DNA from: Siderastrea siderea
Taxonomy: Eukaryota; Cnidaria; Anthozoa; Scleractinia; Rhizangiidae
DNA: 64,000 nucleotides
Reading direction: 5' to 3'
NCBI GenBank assembly: GCA_964030785.1
Contig: OZ034969.1
Span: 30,205,401-30,269,400, forward strand
Within the stretch, counting starts at the first letter, position 1; the number at the start of each line of letters is the position of its first letter. The position numbers and the translations under genes were made by a program. Shown piece after piece: positions 12,150-24,060 of the stretch. The notes under the pieces are model-generated. The model was given only the letters and a program-made list of their open reading frames with translations, was not told the origin of the DNA and searched no databases.

Positions 12150-13140
12150 AAGGGGGCAAATTCAATTAGACAACATGCACGAACATGGAAAACTACCGAG
12201 GCCTCTTGCAGTACCTATGGTAGAAGAGACATCCCGCAAAGTACAACGATTGATTACAGTACTACACAATGAACACCACATTAACGAAATGACTGAAAAA
12301 TGGCTTTGTCAAACACCAAACCCGCCTCGAATTCCAGTATTTTCAGGGGCACCCAACGAGAAATTTTTAGCAAAATACTTGAAATATCGTTTTCTGCTTT
12401 CTTAGATTGTTTCAGAGCTTTTAAAAGGCATATTTGTGTAGGCTAATACAGGTTGATCTGTTCGGATTTTTTAGCTGAAAATTTAGGTCGCAGAAAATCT
12501 TACGAAACAGAATCATACCCGCCGAAATTTCAAGCTGCTGATGGCCCTACGAAAATGCTAGCTGACCTTATTTTGCACTCTGAACGACATATTTGTCCGT
12601 CCAAAAACATTAGGAACTAATAAGTCCTCTTGTTACGAAAGTCCAACGTGATGTTTCGCCGAAGAAATCTCTAGCTTTCACTGCAATTACATCCGAAAAT
12701 CTCAGGCGATTTTTGGCCTTCCGAACAGATATTCCCCGAAACGAACCGTTGGGTGCCCCTGTATTTTACACCCTCAGAAAAATCCACAAACCGACTTGGG
12801 AGACCTATAATTTCGGGAGTGTCAGGTCCAACAGAGAAGTTGTCAGCATTTGTTGCCATACTACTCCAGCAGTTAGCACAACAACAGAAGTCGTATCTCA
12901 AAGACTGATACAGTCAACTGACTTCATTAATTTCATTGAGAGGACTAAAGTTCCAGAGAACGCAATCCTTGTATCAATGGACATAACGAGTTTGTATACT
13001 AATATTCCACAAGAGAGGGAATACATACGGTGTGCGAGGCATACGACACTCTATAAAGACACCTCCTATCCCTGCACGTTTACGTACTTGACAAGCGTTC
13101 AGGTGCTACAGGAGAACTCGTTCCAGTTTTGTATCAGGTA
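12150..13140 (+). pseudogene. Penelope-like element reverse transcriptase, degenerate
   Basis: Broken plus-strand coding sequence of a Penelope-like RT. The part at 12190-12340 reads ETSRKVQRLITVLHNEHH and then ends near PPRIPVF, the region before the RT core. A second part (12713-13140) contains FYTLRKIHKP, the characteristic KIHKP segment. A shifted frame then reads IISGVSGPTEKLSAF, and back in the original frame comes ILVSMDITSLYTNIPQE, the RT motif A region with its catalytic Asp. Frameshifts, stops and a gap between the two parts show it is dead. The YxDD-containing palm part and the GIY-YIG endonuclease are not seen. It may represent two overlapping fragments rather than one copy. Confidence 0.8.
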
Positions 13141-13854
13141 GATATTTAATGAAATTTACTTCATGTTCCAACAGCTATTCTGGCATTCTTGATTTAGAGT
13201 GCACTTAAAACATTGTTCTTCAAAACACAACACCAGCCGTGATCTTGAAGTTCAGAAAACATGTATCAAGATTGGTTACCACAGGTGCTAAAAATGTAAT
13301 GAAAAAGCCATCTGAAGGGGACACATTATTATGCAAAGAATCCCTCTTACCCAAGTCCAGATCGATGCCAAAATCTTTTAACAGTCTGGTGATAAAGTTT
13401 AATGTGTCAACCCAGGGAACATCTTGCCAGAATTTTTTTTCCCAGCTTACTGTACGTGCGTGAATTTTTTTTTGGACAATAGTCTTGTGCAGGAATTTTT
13501 TTTCTTACGCAAATGCACTTGCACGATATTTTTTTTAAAAATCACCCAACCCCCCCCCCCTCAGAAGTTAAATAGTTGGCCCCTTACATTATTATTCCTT
13601 TTTGTTGAGTTGTATGCAACTGCAATACTGTAAGAACTTATGGTCACGCAAATAAACTAATTGTTGTAGTTGTTGTCGGAAACCAGAGTGCCAGGCGTGT
13701 CTACATGCCCAGCAGGCGGGCGCAGTTTAATTGAAATGGTAAATACTCGGCAGTTCACCGCAGCTCAGAGGTTTCACAGTTATTTTTCAAATTACTGAAA
13801 TAAAGTTTCAGTGATATTGAAATAACAACTCTGACAGCATCGGTGACAATTTTC

Positions 13855-14940
13855 ACTATGGTTGCGTGACGGCTCGGGTGAGACAGGGTCACAGGGATCA
13901 AGCAAGCTTAGCGATTTTCTAGTTAGCCTGCAGCAGTGCAGGAAAAGCGCCAAAATAAATCAGCGAGAGAAGCAAGCCGAGCGTAGCCTCTTCGCTCGTT
14001 CTCGCCCTTTGTCTTGTTTTTGTTTTTTCTTTTTTTGCTCTTTCCTTTTCTTCACTCTTTCCCCGACCAGAGAGCCTGTTCACAGGCTATTTTCTAGTAT
14101 GCTCACGCTCGGAAAATTCCCCAGCTAAAAAACCAAATAGGTCTTTTAAATCGCTTGGTGATTCTAAACAAACTTCGAATACTCCCACGACGTTTGAATG
14201 AAAAATTATGTCTAAATTCTGCGTGTTTCTGACTGGCGGGTCTGGCGGGCCTGGCGGATCTAGTCACAAAAAGTGTCGCGAACATAGCGATTTTATTAGT
14301 AAGCCCAAGCTCACAAAATTCGTCAGCTACAAAACTAAATTGGTCTTTTGAATCGCTTGATAATTCTAAACAAACTTCGAATGCTCCCAGGAAGTTTGGA
14401 TGAGAAATTTCGTCCAAATTCTGTGCGTTCTGACTGGCAGGTGTAGCCACAAATAATTCTAAGTGTCGCAAACGTCGCATTTTGTAGTATGCACAAGCGC
14501 GGAAAACTCGTCAACTACAAAACCTTTTAACAGTTTTTAGACATACTCAATTTTATATATTTATTTTCTATTATTACCATTTATATATTTCTGTATTTTA
14601 TATCTATTTGTATCTATTATTATTCCCATATTTGATTGTATATATTTATAAATTGTACATATTATGTAACTTAGATAGGTATTCATATTTTTATTAGTTA
14701 GATACTCTGTAATGCGCTCTTGATCATATTTATGTTAAATAGCGCAATATAAATTAATAAATTATTAAATTATTATTAAACCAAAATACTTTTCTGAATC
14801 GCTTGGCAATTCTAAACAAATATAGAATACTTTCAAAACGTTAGAAAAAGCCTTTCCGTCGAAATCCTTCAAAAATTTCGGACTGCTGGGTATTTAGTCA
14901 TGACCCGTACGCGGCTGCCGGGTATCCAGACACTGCCTAT

Positions 14941-14999
<59 letters not shown>

Positions 15000-15095
15000 T
15001 TTGCTTTTTTTTTTAATTTTTCGGTTTTTTTATGACCCCGCACCCCGCAGTCCGCACCCCGACCCCGCGTTTTCGGAACAACCGGAAAGATTTCC
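13855..15095. repeat. Right arm of large nested inverted repeat
   Basis: Reverse complement of 9890-10640, in the mirror order: CACTATGGTTGCGTGACGGC at the inner end, two tandem ~200-bp units with CCAGTCAGA and CAAACTTCGAATRCTCCC, an AT-rich insertion (about 14,540-14,770), CGTTAGAAAAAGCCTTTCCG, GGCTGCCGGGTATCC, a long (TTTA)n run at about 14,936-15,003, and the GC-rich CCCCGCACCCCG end with GTTTTCGGAACAACC. The minus-strand open frame at 14103-14480 reflects the repeats. Confidence 0.75.
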
Positions 15096-15099
15096 TTCA

Positions 15100-15640
15100 C
15101 ACGACCAACATGGCACGTCGCGTGGAAGTCGTGAGCTGTAAACATGTTTTCATCTTTAAATTTTGATTGACCCTTAGAATGATGCTCAATTTACTACTTC
15201 AGTTCTTTAAATTTAATTATTATACGGATTGCCCCCAATCTTTAGCTTCCTAAGCTAGGGGTGAATTTTTGGGATATGCTTGTTTTTTCTGTCAATTTGT
15301 ACGTTTTGTGTTGATTTTATTTCTGACTCGGCACGCGACAGCAACCTATACTCTTTCATTGTTTGTTCTTGGAAAAAATGGCCTACTTGTTCTGATTTCA
15401 AACGATTGGCGTTATAGTTCAGTGATAGTTGTATCAGTTAAGCACTTCCTAAAACAGTTATCACTGGCTGTAGCCATACGCTCTGTTCTACAATTCCTTA
15501 AGAAAAATTTGTTTTTTGTTTTTGTTTTTCTGATTCTTGGCGAGTGTCAGCTCTAGCAACAAAAGGTAGGGCGTCACTTAGAACACTAAAACTAGCTAAA
15601 AACGCAAACTTTCAAAGTCTTTCATTTTTTTTTTCAGTGA
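15100..15640. other. Intergenic, no recognisable feature
   Basis: Short open frames only; nothing identifiable. Confidence 0.4.
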
Positions 15641-15729
15641 AAATGTTTTTAATGTTTAGGAGCTCGTGAGAAGTCACATGCAGTTAATACTTCACGTGAG
15701 AGATCAGCTTTGATTGTTTTTGCCAACTA

Positions 15730-16400
15730 TTGAGGCAAACATGTACAGCACGTGCTGTCTTTAGTTACTTGGAATACTGAAATTAGATCAACACATCCAT
15801 TTCATAACGATTAAATTTTTTTTTCCTGTTTTTGATTTGTACCTAGATGACAAGCATGCACATGTGATCTCACCTTTCCATCTCTAAAATTAGCTTAACG
15901 CACCCTGAGGCCTTCAAAGTCGGAGATTTTTCCGAGTGTTTTTTTCCTGAATAGTGAGACAAACATCACGTGCCATCTCACTTGCAAAGCAAGAATTAGC
16001 AAAACACTCTACGTTTTCAAAATGTAGCATTTTTTAAGTTATTTCTCAGTATGTATTGGGTCAATAAAACAGCATGCGCGATTTCACTTGCGGTTCAAGG
16101 CTTTCAAAAAGTGAGACTTTTTAGATTTTTTTTTTAGAAAACGAGACAAACATCTCGTGCTATCTTTCTAGGAATGCTAAAATTAGCTCAGCACATCCGT
16201 ATATTTTCAAAATCTACCATTTATCAAGTTGTTTATCCCATGTATTGAGAAAAACGCTTGCACGTGTGATGTCACCTGCTGCCCTAAACGTAGTTAACGT
16301 CCCCGGCCTTCGACTTTCAAAATCTGAGGTTTCGAATTTTTTTCTAAATATTGAGGCAAATAGCAGTCTCCATCTCACTCAGCTCACTCAGAACGTGAAA
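15730..16400. repeat. Old, diverged tandem repeat of about 190-220 bp
   Basis: Four diverged units are marked by GAGRCAAACAT or GAGGCAAATAG at about 15,732, 15,957, 16,143 and 16,352. Each is followed by a CACGTGC/CTCGTGC-type word and a segment like ATTAGCTCAACACATCC, then TTTTCAAAATCTA, then a GTGTGATSTCACCT-type word. No ORF is conserved across units. Confidence 0.5.
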
Positions 16401-16499
16401 ATCAACTTAAGGTTCCCTAGGCTTTCAATGTTTTGTTTATACTTCATATGCTCGTGATCACTGGCATTCTGAAAACTTATTAAAGTAAACATGTTGGCG

Positions 16500-18480
16500 T
16501 TTTTGACGTCCTTGTGACGTCATTCACTTGAAGATCCTCTTAACCAAAGAGGATACTGTAGTTTATTTTGGAAAAAAAAGTTTATATTTTATTGTCATTT
16601 TTCAAGAAACTATTTGGGTTGTGTTTTTTGTCAAGCGTGAAAGATTGATTCGGTTCACGAAAAATCGTATATTTATTATTTAGGGTCAAAAATATCACAT
16701 TGATCATGAAATATCTCCATTTTCACAAAATTGATTCGAAAGCTTTTGTGTTCACTGTGCTAACATTCTTTTGATTCTCAAATTAAAGCAAACACGGCTG
16801 GGTTTTTTCTAAACCACATTTTTTGTTCCGTCCAAATCATCCAATACCCAGCATTCGAAGTCACGTGTCCGGCATCTGCGACTGGAAATAAGAAGAAAAA
16901 TTGAATCAATTTCATGATTCAGGCTAGCCAGTCAAATTGTAAACATTCCATGTTTTTGTTGGTTCAAATTATTTTTTCGTGTTGGAGATGTAATTGTGAA
17001 TTACAAAATGCATTAATTGGTTTACTTGTATAAATCAGTTTCACGAAATACTAAGGCAAAAGAATCAAGAGTTCTTCCAAAATCAATGACCGATATTGAA
17101 AAACGTAGCTAACGGCATACCTTGCCTCGTTAGTTACTGGAGAAAAAGACTAAAGAAAAGGAGCTTTCGCAAAATTCACGGCATCTGTTGTATAGTAATT
17201 ATACATGTACACATGAATAAAAACGAGCGAGGCAAGAAAATCTATCGCTGGTAAAATTAGACAACTTTAACAGCAACAATAAAATTAATAACCCTTCAAA
17301 TTAAGGTCAAGTGAAATATCTTGGGGAAAAAATCCATCTATTTATCATGCTTGAAAGAGTTCTGGAAAATAAGGTCTTTTATTTTTCTCTACGATTTACA
17401 CCATTTTCAAGAAAAGAAAGATGAAAATTATAATACGCTATATAGTCATGCAAATTAAGAGCAACCAAATTATTTTGCAAAATATAAAGATCTATTAAAC
17501 TAGTTATCATGCTCGTCGTCGAAAGAGGAAAGAGTTTAGTTCTTTGGAAAATAAGAATATTTCGTTTAAATAAATTAAACATGCTTTTGTGCCTCTCGTG
17601 AGGTTAGAAAGCATATTGACATAAGCTTGGCAGTTGGCTATCATTCAATAGCCCCAGGCAAAACGGCTTCCAGCTAACATTATCTCGTCCACCTGCTTTT
17701 TTCTGTGCTCGTATTGGAGCGTTCAAATCTCGTGTCATTCTGGTTGGCAAATAAATCGCCAATGTCGCTGCGATATAATAGGGTGAAAACCCATTTCTTT
17801 ATCTCATATAAAGTTTATGCCCTCGCCAGAACAAATGAAATGACACGGACATTTCTCCTCCCCGTTTCCCAATTTAAATTGAAGCCAAAATTAGATTTTC
17901 AAAGTTAATAAAGAACTCGCGCTTGTCGCAATACGTCTCAAAACATGGATGCTTCGAATTTCGTTTAAGTGCCTTTTTGGCCCTTTGCTTTTGTAAAGTT
18001 GCACGTACAGAGCCGTGATGTGCATCTAGTTATCTCAGAAAAACAGGTTTATGTGGAACCAATCACGGAGAACTTCACACTACGCTCGAAACAACAAGTT
18101 GGCGGAAGGGTTTATTTTTAAACTCTGTTTGATACGTGGGTTGGTGGCGAAGCATAAATTTGTACGAGGTGCTAAAAACATACACATATTGGCTAATTGA
18201 GACCAACATCGAGGGTCGTTTCGTCGCATTTAATGAACTGGCTGTGGAAGTCGTCATACCAAAATAACAAATTAGATATCCATATTTCTCTGGAAAGTTT
18301 GACTGTTCACGTTTGAAATTGATGAGTGTAAATTGACGGTATTTCGCAACATATGAATTAAAATAGCGTTTAAGAATCATGACAGTGGAGAAATAACTGC
18401 ACCACGAGAAAAACTGTACAAGTAGACGATGCTTGCAAGCTATACCTGTGGTTAAGACTGAAGGAAGGAACGGCGTATAA
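16500..18480. other. Intergenic; upstream flank of protein C
   Basis: AT-rich sequence with no domain-bearing frame. The final few hundred bases are the 5' flank of the plus-strand ORF at 18482; no clear TATA box was seen close to that ATG. Confidence 0.4.
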
Positions 18481-18481
18481 C

Positions 18482-19081
18482 ATGACTATTTATCGCCAAG
18501 AGGTAAGCCGAGGCGGAAAAAGAAACCCGAGATGCGCAAACTTCCCGTCAATTTCAAGAAAGAGGAATTCTCTTAAAAGTTTGCCACCCATTTACGAGAT
18601 GGAAGAAGATTGCGAGGAAGTCTCGCTTTTAGATGGTAAAGACAACGGATACAGTCTTCACGCTCGGAGGTTAGGAAACATTATCCCCGAATCTGACAGA
18701 CATTTCCAAATAAATGCCATTGCTCCTCATGAAGGAAAATGTGAGGTGAACAAAATGTGCCTGCATCAGCAAAGAGGTGAAGAATTTTGGGACGAAGACA
18801 AAAAGGAGACTTGCAATTATCTTAAGCGGAATCTTAATTCACCCGTTAGGCTCGCCGAAGGAAATAATCAGCTGGTGTTTCCAGACTTTTTTCCTCCAGG
18901 GATGCATGTTCACTGCGCACAAAATGCGCTTCCAGAAGCCAGCAAAGGGCTGTACATGAAAATCATGCAAGGAGAGAGTGAATTAGAGCACACCAGAAAC
19001 ATTTGCAAAACAAATAAGCCAACGAACACTAACAATAACTCCAATTACAAACAACAAAATTGGATGCAGTTTTTTGGTTAG
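18482..19081 (+). CDS. FPxFFP-motif small protein C (uncharacterised family)
   Basis: Intronless ORF of 199 residues, ATG at 18482 and TAG at 19079-19081. The N terminus is basic (SRGGKRNPR, then SISRKRNS), followed by an acidic stretch (EMEEDCEEVSLLDGKD). FPDFFPPG lies at about residues 133-140. It is followed at the expected spacing by GLYMKIMQGE (about 156-165), which matches the PTLEDIFSG element of the 1287-1817 protein only in its spacing, Ile and terminal Gly. An Asn-rich low-complexity segment (TNTNNNSNY) precedes a short tail ending in QFFG. No signal peptide or membrane segment. It is more diverged from the other two than they are from each other, and lies on the opposite strand. 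The frame stays open upstream of the ATG for some distance, so a spliced N-terminal extension cannot be excluded. Function unknown. Confidence 0.6.
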   Translation: MTIYRQEVSRGGKRNPRCANFPSISRKRNSLKSLPPIYEMEEDCEEVSLLDGKDNGYSLHARRLGNIIPESDRHFQINAIAPHEGKCEVNKMCLHQQRGEEFWDEDKKETCNYLKRNLNSPVRLAEGNNQLVFPDFFPPGMHVHCAQNALPEASKGLYMKIMQGESELEHTRNICKTNKPTNTNNNSNYKQQNWMQFFG

Positions 19082-19326
19082 GAAGTTTGCTGACTAAACA
19101 TTCATTGTTTACCAGTTCATGGAAGTATATCTGAAACTGAAACACACAACAAAAGGAAAGCTTGAATGAGTTTGGACTTGAGTAAGGATTAGAACACAAG
19201 ACAATACGGTATATGGCAAGTTTGTTTTTACTCTGGCAAATGTAAACAGATCGAACAAAAAAGAAATCTTTGAATCTGCCGATGTTCTCAAAATAACTTC
19301 CAGTGTACATATAAATAATCTTACTT

Positions 19327-19348
19327 GAAATCGTATTTGAATACGATT
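19327..19348. repeat. Small palindrome AAATCGTATT/AATACGATTT
   Basis: Ten-base arms flanking a two-base centre, followed by a T-run, about 250 bp past the stop of the ORF at 18482-19081. Could be chance or a repeat edge. Confidence 0.4.
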
Positions 19349-19659
19349 TTTTTTATTAATCGCACCACTGTCGTTTTGAAAGAGATATTTTACTTTTGAT
19401 TATTTAGAATGGCTTCATAGATCTTCCAGTTCTTATTCGCTGGGAAATTAAATACAATGTAATCAATATAATCAAAACTAACACGCATAGTAGGGGGTAG
19501 AACAACGCACATATATCCACAATTAAATTAAATGATTAATGGCTTTTAAAACTTGTAAAGTCGAACTGTACCCGGTACCTACGAAATTTACAGAAAAGAG
19601 TGTAAATGCAACTTCCCATGCAGACTGTCCACATGGAAATTGGCAATGAGTGGGGACAG

Positions 19660-19890
19660 GGTAACGTTTTGTTCTCCTCACCCATTAATCCCTGTTCCCA
19701 CCGCTTTTTTTCTTAGATCCCGCCTCTTTGCGCTTTTTCGATTGCAAAATATTACTCGATGTGTGTATTTTTTTCTTTCTTCTCCCGCTTCCCGCCACCT
19801 TGGGAATCCCGCTTCCCGCACTTCCTTTTCCCGCCTCCCATGCACTACCCGCACCTTTTCTCCCGGGTTCCCGCCCCCTGTACCCCTCCA
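19660..19890. repeat. CCCGC-rich low-complexity tract
   Basis: Runs of TTCCCGC, CTCCCGC and GATCCCGCC-like words repeat through this stretch. The open frames on both strands are by-products of the composition. Confidence 0.6.
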
Positions 19891-19892
19891 CA

Positions 19893-20172
19893 GTAGGGCC
19901 CTAAGCAGCCACGACGTCAGCGCAAAGCTAAATTCAACTTTAAGAAGTCAATTTTACGTTGTCTTGAACAAATTCACGATTAGGTAAACTCCTTCAATTT
20001 GTCTAATGTGACCGAACAATCCAGAAGCCGAATTATTGGCAGGGATAGCTTTTCCGTTCAGACAAAGAGAGGGAAATTCACTGTCATGTGTTCATGTTCC
20101 CCATGAATCCTTGAATTTGGTCATTTTACGTTGTAGAAGGGTAAGGAAATGTACTAAAATTATAACGCACGT
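19893..20172. mobile_element. MITE copy related to 39631-40007
   Basis: Starts AGGGCCCTAAGCAGCCACGACG and shares the order TTTGTCTAATGTGACCGAAC, AATCCAGAAGCCG, TTCACTGTCA, TTGAATTTGGTCATTTTACG and a final block near GCACGTTTT with the complete copy at 39631-40007. It is truncated or decayed at the right end, so no target-site duplication is visible. Confidence 0.6.
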
Positions 20173-20179
20173 TTTAACA

Positions 20180-22870
20180 TAACATAACAGTGACAACACA
20201 ACATAACATAACCTTTATTTAGGGTGATTTCATCGAAATAGAAATATTTAAAATTTTCTAAAACTTTGTGCAATTGGTAATTGTGTTTCGAACATTTCAA
20301 AAGTGCAACAAAAAATAGCGGTCACCGAGCTCGTTTTTGTACAACATGGATAGCTACTAATAGCAACTATACGATCCGCAAGGTTTTCCTGACAAACCCT
20401 AGTAATCAGAAATGCGAACTGTAATTTCTTTAATACGTCATCGCTTGTATTGAAATATTGGAGCAGTTCAACAAAATAGACATTTATCTTGCATTGTATT
20501 ATACTATCTTAGTTGAACAGGAATTATAGATATGAGAAAGAAATGAAAGAATTTGCCGCCTGCTGTTTTTAAAGACGTGTTCTTTTCGGCAATTAAATAA
20601 AAATATCTCAAAGCAGAATTTAAAAACGCTACATATTGTACTCGACCGTGTGCCATTTTAATTTATGAATTAAAAAATGGGGGTCACCGAGCTAGTCTAG
20701 AAGAAAACGACCATTTATTTCTTTGAACAGCTCAGCTTTCATAGAAAAACTATCAAGTTCCGAAGGTGCGCGCGCTCCTGTGCGCGCTAATCACGCAAAA
20801 AGATGCGAGGAAAGGATGCTCGTCGGTGGAGGCTGGCTTGTTTACATTCATACATGAGTCTGGTGAAAGGAACCTGGCTCTTTCAGGCTTTCCTGTCGTG
20901 AGCGGCCAAGCTTAAATGTATACGTAAATAAATAAGACCGTTCGTTTAGGTTTCTTTGGCCTGGAAGCGGACAACTTTTCATTAATTATAACCGTTATAC
21001 CATATCAGACCTGATACCAACTTCATCTTCATGCGGGGCTTAAACGAGACTGCCATTGATACGTGCAATGTTGAACATAGCCTTGCTCCAGGAGGCTCGT
21101 ATTTTCTTATAAAGGACGAAGACAATGATTACCGTGCGGTGACGAGGGATGAAACGTACGTTCGCGTATAGCGATATATATTCGCGTATATTCGCGTATA
21201 GTATTTTTGGAGCTCATTTATTTGTCAGCTAATGGTAATTATTGGCGCAAACTTAAAGATATGCTTCAGAAATTTTGATAAAGGTTAAAATTTAGCTTTC
21301 AAAATCAATAAAAATTGTATAGCTATTCGAGAATATTTTGCACCTAAAATAGTTTTCGGGCCCGGAAAGTTATCGGGAGTTTCGAGAAACGGGTTCCAGT
21401 TCCTCAGAACCAGCCGCCATTTTAATTCACGCGCGTGGATCAGCCGCCATTTTGATTCACGCTGGTGGACCACGCGCACGCCTTTCATAATGAGAACCAG
21501 CGACTTGGAACAGGTCTATGTTAAACAAAGAACGGCTTGTTGAAGGAATCAGTATGCCCCGGCACTGTTGCCTTTTCAAATAAATTTGACGTCATTGCAT
21601 TGCTTGCTATGCCATAGCTATAGGCCTCGCAATTCTGCATATTTAGATGGTTGGACCTTTATTTGCATCATACAAGAGGAAAAGCTTTGCACGAGGTAGA
21701 AAAACTGATAAATATGGCCACCATTGAGGAGAACGGATTACTGGAAGAGATGGTTTAATTTGTGCCCGGAATCAAAATGCTGCTGACATTGACAACAAAG
21801 CATAAAAGGGTAATTATTCAGTTGTTAGCAAAAGTTTGTAACTTACATGCTGTTATACACAGCTTCTCGGCATCGCAAGGTTTATTAGAGGGTCATGTAT
21901 TTCTAGTACATTTGTAATTGTGTGTTGTTGACCAAGTTTCTTGTTTTCGTTTTTCTGTGTGTGTGTGTAATTTTTTTTTTTTTTTTGCTTCGCAATTACT
22001 AAACATATTCATCATCATCATCATCAACATCGTCACATCAGTTTTCGTCTCTGAACTGCAAGTTTTGCTATGGGTAGTAGTTGTGCTGCTTTGAAGCTAA
22101 CACCAAGTTAACCTCTATAGTTGTTTCTAACAGGCAGAAAATATGAGCTCACTCAGCTAAATTAATCCTTTTCACTTACATTCAAACATAGCCAAATTTA
22201 GGTGCATAAATGGAACTCGAAGGGGTGAAGGAAGGGGAGACGTGTGTCTCCAAAGCAAAGCAGTTAAGGTGATAAACTCTGGAGTATTTATCTAATAGTT
22301 CACTTATCATTCCTGTAATTGTAGTACAAAGAAATTCTGCTCAACCCTTTCGTTAAAAGGGGAGGGCAAATCAAGCACCTCAAAAATTATTAACATTCAC
22401 ATCAAAATGTTGTTAGGTTTATTTGAGGTGAAGTCACAAGGCTTTGAAGTTTTTCTCGGATGATATTATGTGCGGTTGAAGTCCGCGAGTTTGACGTGAG
22501 CGCCAAGCTGTGAATAGGGTGAAAGTCTAATTATATTAAAGCTGCGGTGGAGAGCTGTTCCACTTAACACTCTTTTTTCCCAGCTGGCCGGGCAACTACG
22601 TTTGTCACCGCTAATCGCTCCTTACTCACTAAATGATAAAAGGGACACACTCCATAGCTGTACCTCATGTTCAGACGTGTACACACTAAACATAATGCAA
22701 GGAATGAAAAGCAACCTTTAATTCATTACTCTGTATCAAAGTGTACAGCCAAATCTCAATACTCATCCAAATCGTACCAGATTGAAAATCGATCCGCCGT
22801 CTTCTTACTCGCCAGGTGCTTCTCCTGCAAACCAGAACATAATTGGAATGAAAATTAGTGATGGTGATTA
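20180..22870. other. Intergenic, no recognisable gene
   Basis: Contains short repeats of ACATAAC (20,178-20,210), GTATATTCGCGTATA copies near 21,165-21,200, and two CAGCCGCCATTTT words (about 21,410 and 21,440) that resemble YY1-type sites next to direct repeats of GATTCACGC. No domain-bearing ORF. Confidence 0.4.
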
Positions 22871-22891
22871 CGAAATATATTTATTTATAAA

Positions 22892-22903
22892 TATTATTAT
22901 TAC

Positions 22904-22994
<91 letters not shown>

Positions 22995-22995
22995 G
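22892..22995. repeat. (ATT)n microsatellite
   Basis: About 100 bp of nearly uninterrupted ATT repeats. The plus-strand frame across it encodes poly-isoleucine and is not a gene. Confidence 0.95.
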
Positions 22996-23019
22996 TAAGT
23001 GGTTTGAACCCAGGAGTCA

Positions 23020-23370
23020 TATCATAGGTCGGTAAATTATGATCGTCCGGGTGAGTGTAGTCCTGAGAAGGACTGTTTGTGATGACATTGACTGACGTTT
23101 CGACCTTACAAACGACTTATTAACGACAATAACAAGACAGACAAACAATAGACAAACCGACTAATTTTACTAACAATAGACCAACGGACATTTGCCTAAC
23201 AGAGACGGATCGAAACGTACTAATCACGTTTTACAGTCTTCACAGCCAATAACATCACGGCTTAACTGTCAGACGACCAATAACATCGCGAGATCGTCGA
23301 CCAATCAGAACAACGACCGGAGACTTATAAAATCTACTGCATCAGTTAGATATTGTGCTTAGCGTACAAT
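23020..23370. repeat. Probable dispersed repeat
   Basis: A segment beginning GGTCGGTAAATTATGATCGT and containing GTAGTCCTGAGAAGGACTG and GACTGACGTTTCGACC, followed by repeated CCAATAACATC words. The self-complementary AGTCCTGAGAAGGACT and composition suggest a transposon end, possibly Penelope-like or SINE-like. I see no second copy in this window. Confidence 0.35.
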
Positions 23371-23679
23371 GAACACCCCTATTTTCTTACTTAGAAGGCA
23401 GGTTAATCATTAACTATTATGACATATGACCTGAAAAAACTCATTTTGAAGTCAGGGCATCAATCCCTATAAATTGATAGTAAACGTTTCCCACAAAGTT
23501 CTTTGCTAAAAAAAATTCACTTTTCAGGGTATAACACCACCTTAACTAATGAACGGAAAATGTAGCAATAACTGTAGCTATGTAGCATCATGTATTTTTG
23601 AGAGATCGTCCCTCGATCGATTTCTCGAGAGCGACGATCGTCTGACAGGTACCCAGGGAAAGCAAAGCTTCTAGTGCTT

Positions 23680-24060
23680 GTCCTAGTGGGGGGGGGGGAG
23701 ATCAGGTATATTAGTAACGATTAGTGACGGGGCCGTTGCGAAGATATTTTGGGGGTTTAACATTTGTGATTCAGGACTTTTCTGGGTTACAGGTTTTTTG
23801 GCAGGACTGTTCTTAGGGTTGATAAAAAGCGGGGCAAACCTTAGAGTGACAAATGCATTTTTTTAATGCAGTAAAGAGGACTTTTTAAGATTACGCTTGA
23901 TCTGAGCCGTTGGACGTTTTGGGGGTCCCGTTTTAGTCTGATGTGACTTCAATTTGGGTATAAAAATTTGGCCTCATTTGCACCTCGCCGTCAGTAATGT
24001 ACCTGAGCACCTACCCCCCCCCCCCCGCCCCTCCCACCCTCCCATGGAGGCTAGTATGCT
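23680..24060. repeat. Imperfect inverted repeat with poly-G/poly-C ends
   Basis: The left side (CTAGT, G-run, GAGATCAGGTATATTAGTAA) pairs with the right side (GTAATGTACCTGAGCACCTA, C-run, GGCTAGTATGC). A degenerate MITE is the simplest reading. Another G-run lies near 24,330-24,348. Confidence 0.4.

Larger units (their letters stand above)
10864..13583. mobile_element. Inner TIR element with TTA target-site duplication
   Basis: Terminal inverted repeats begin GGGGCCAAC[CT]ATTTAACTT, then CTGAGGGGGGGGG and TTGGGTGATTT. The left end is at 10864 and the right end at 13583. TTA flanks both ends (10861-10863 and 13584-13586). Subterminal T-rich repeats (CATGAAATTTTTTT or CACGATATTTTTTT) recur on both sides. 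The 2.7-kb interior contains the Penelope-like RT remnants at 12150-13140 and a palindrome GGGGGCATGCTCCCCC at about 11545-11560. No transposase is visible, so it is probably non-autonomous or a composite. Confidence 0.65.

Noticed and set aside
19640..19987. 115-residue plus-strand ORF
   Set aside because: Low-complexity CCCGC-rich DNA, open on both strands; no coding signature.
21405..21460. Two CAGCCGCCATTTT words as a YY1-driven promoter
   Set aside because: No transcript start or coding exon can be attached to them, and they sit in a short direct repeat.
22782..23027. ORF with a long poly-isoleucine run
   Set aside because: It translates the (ATT)n microsatellite.
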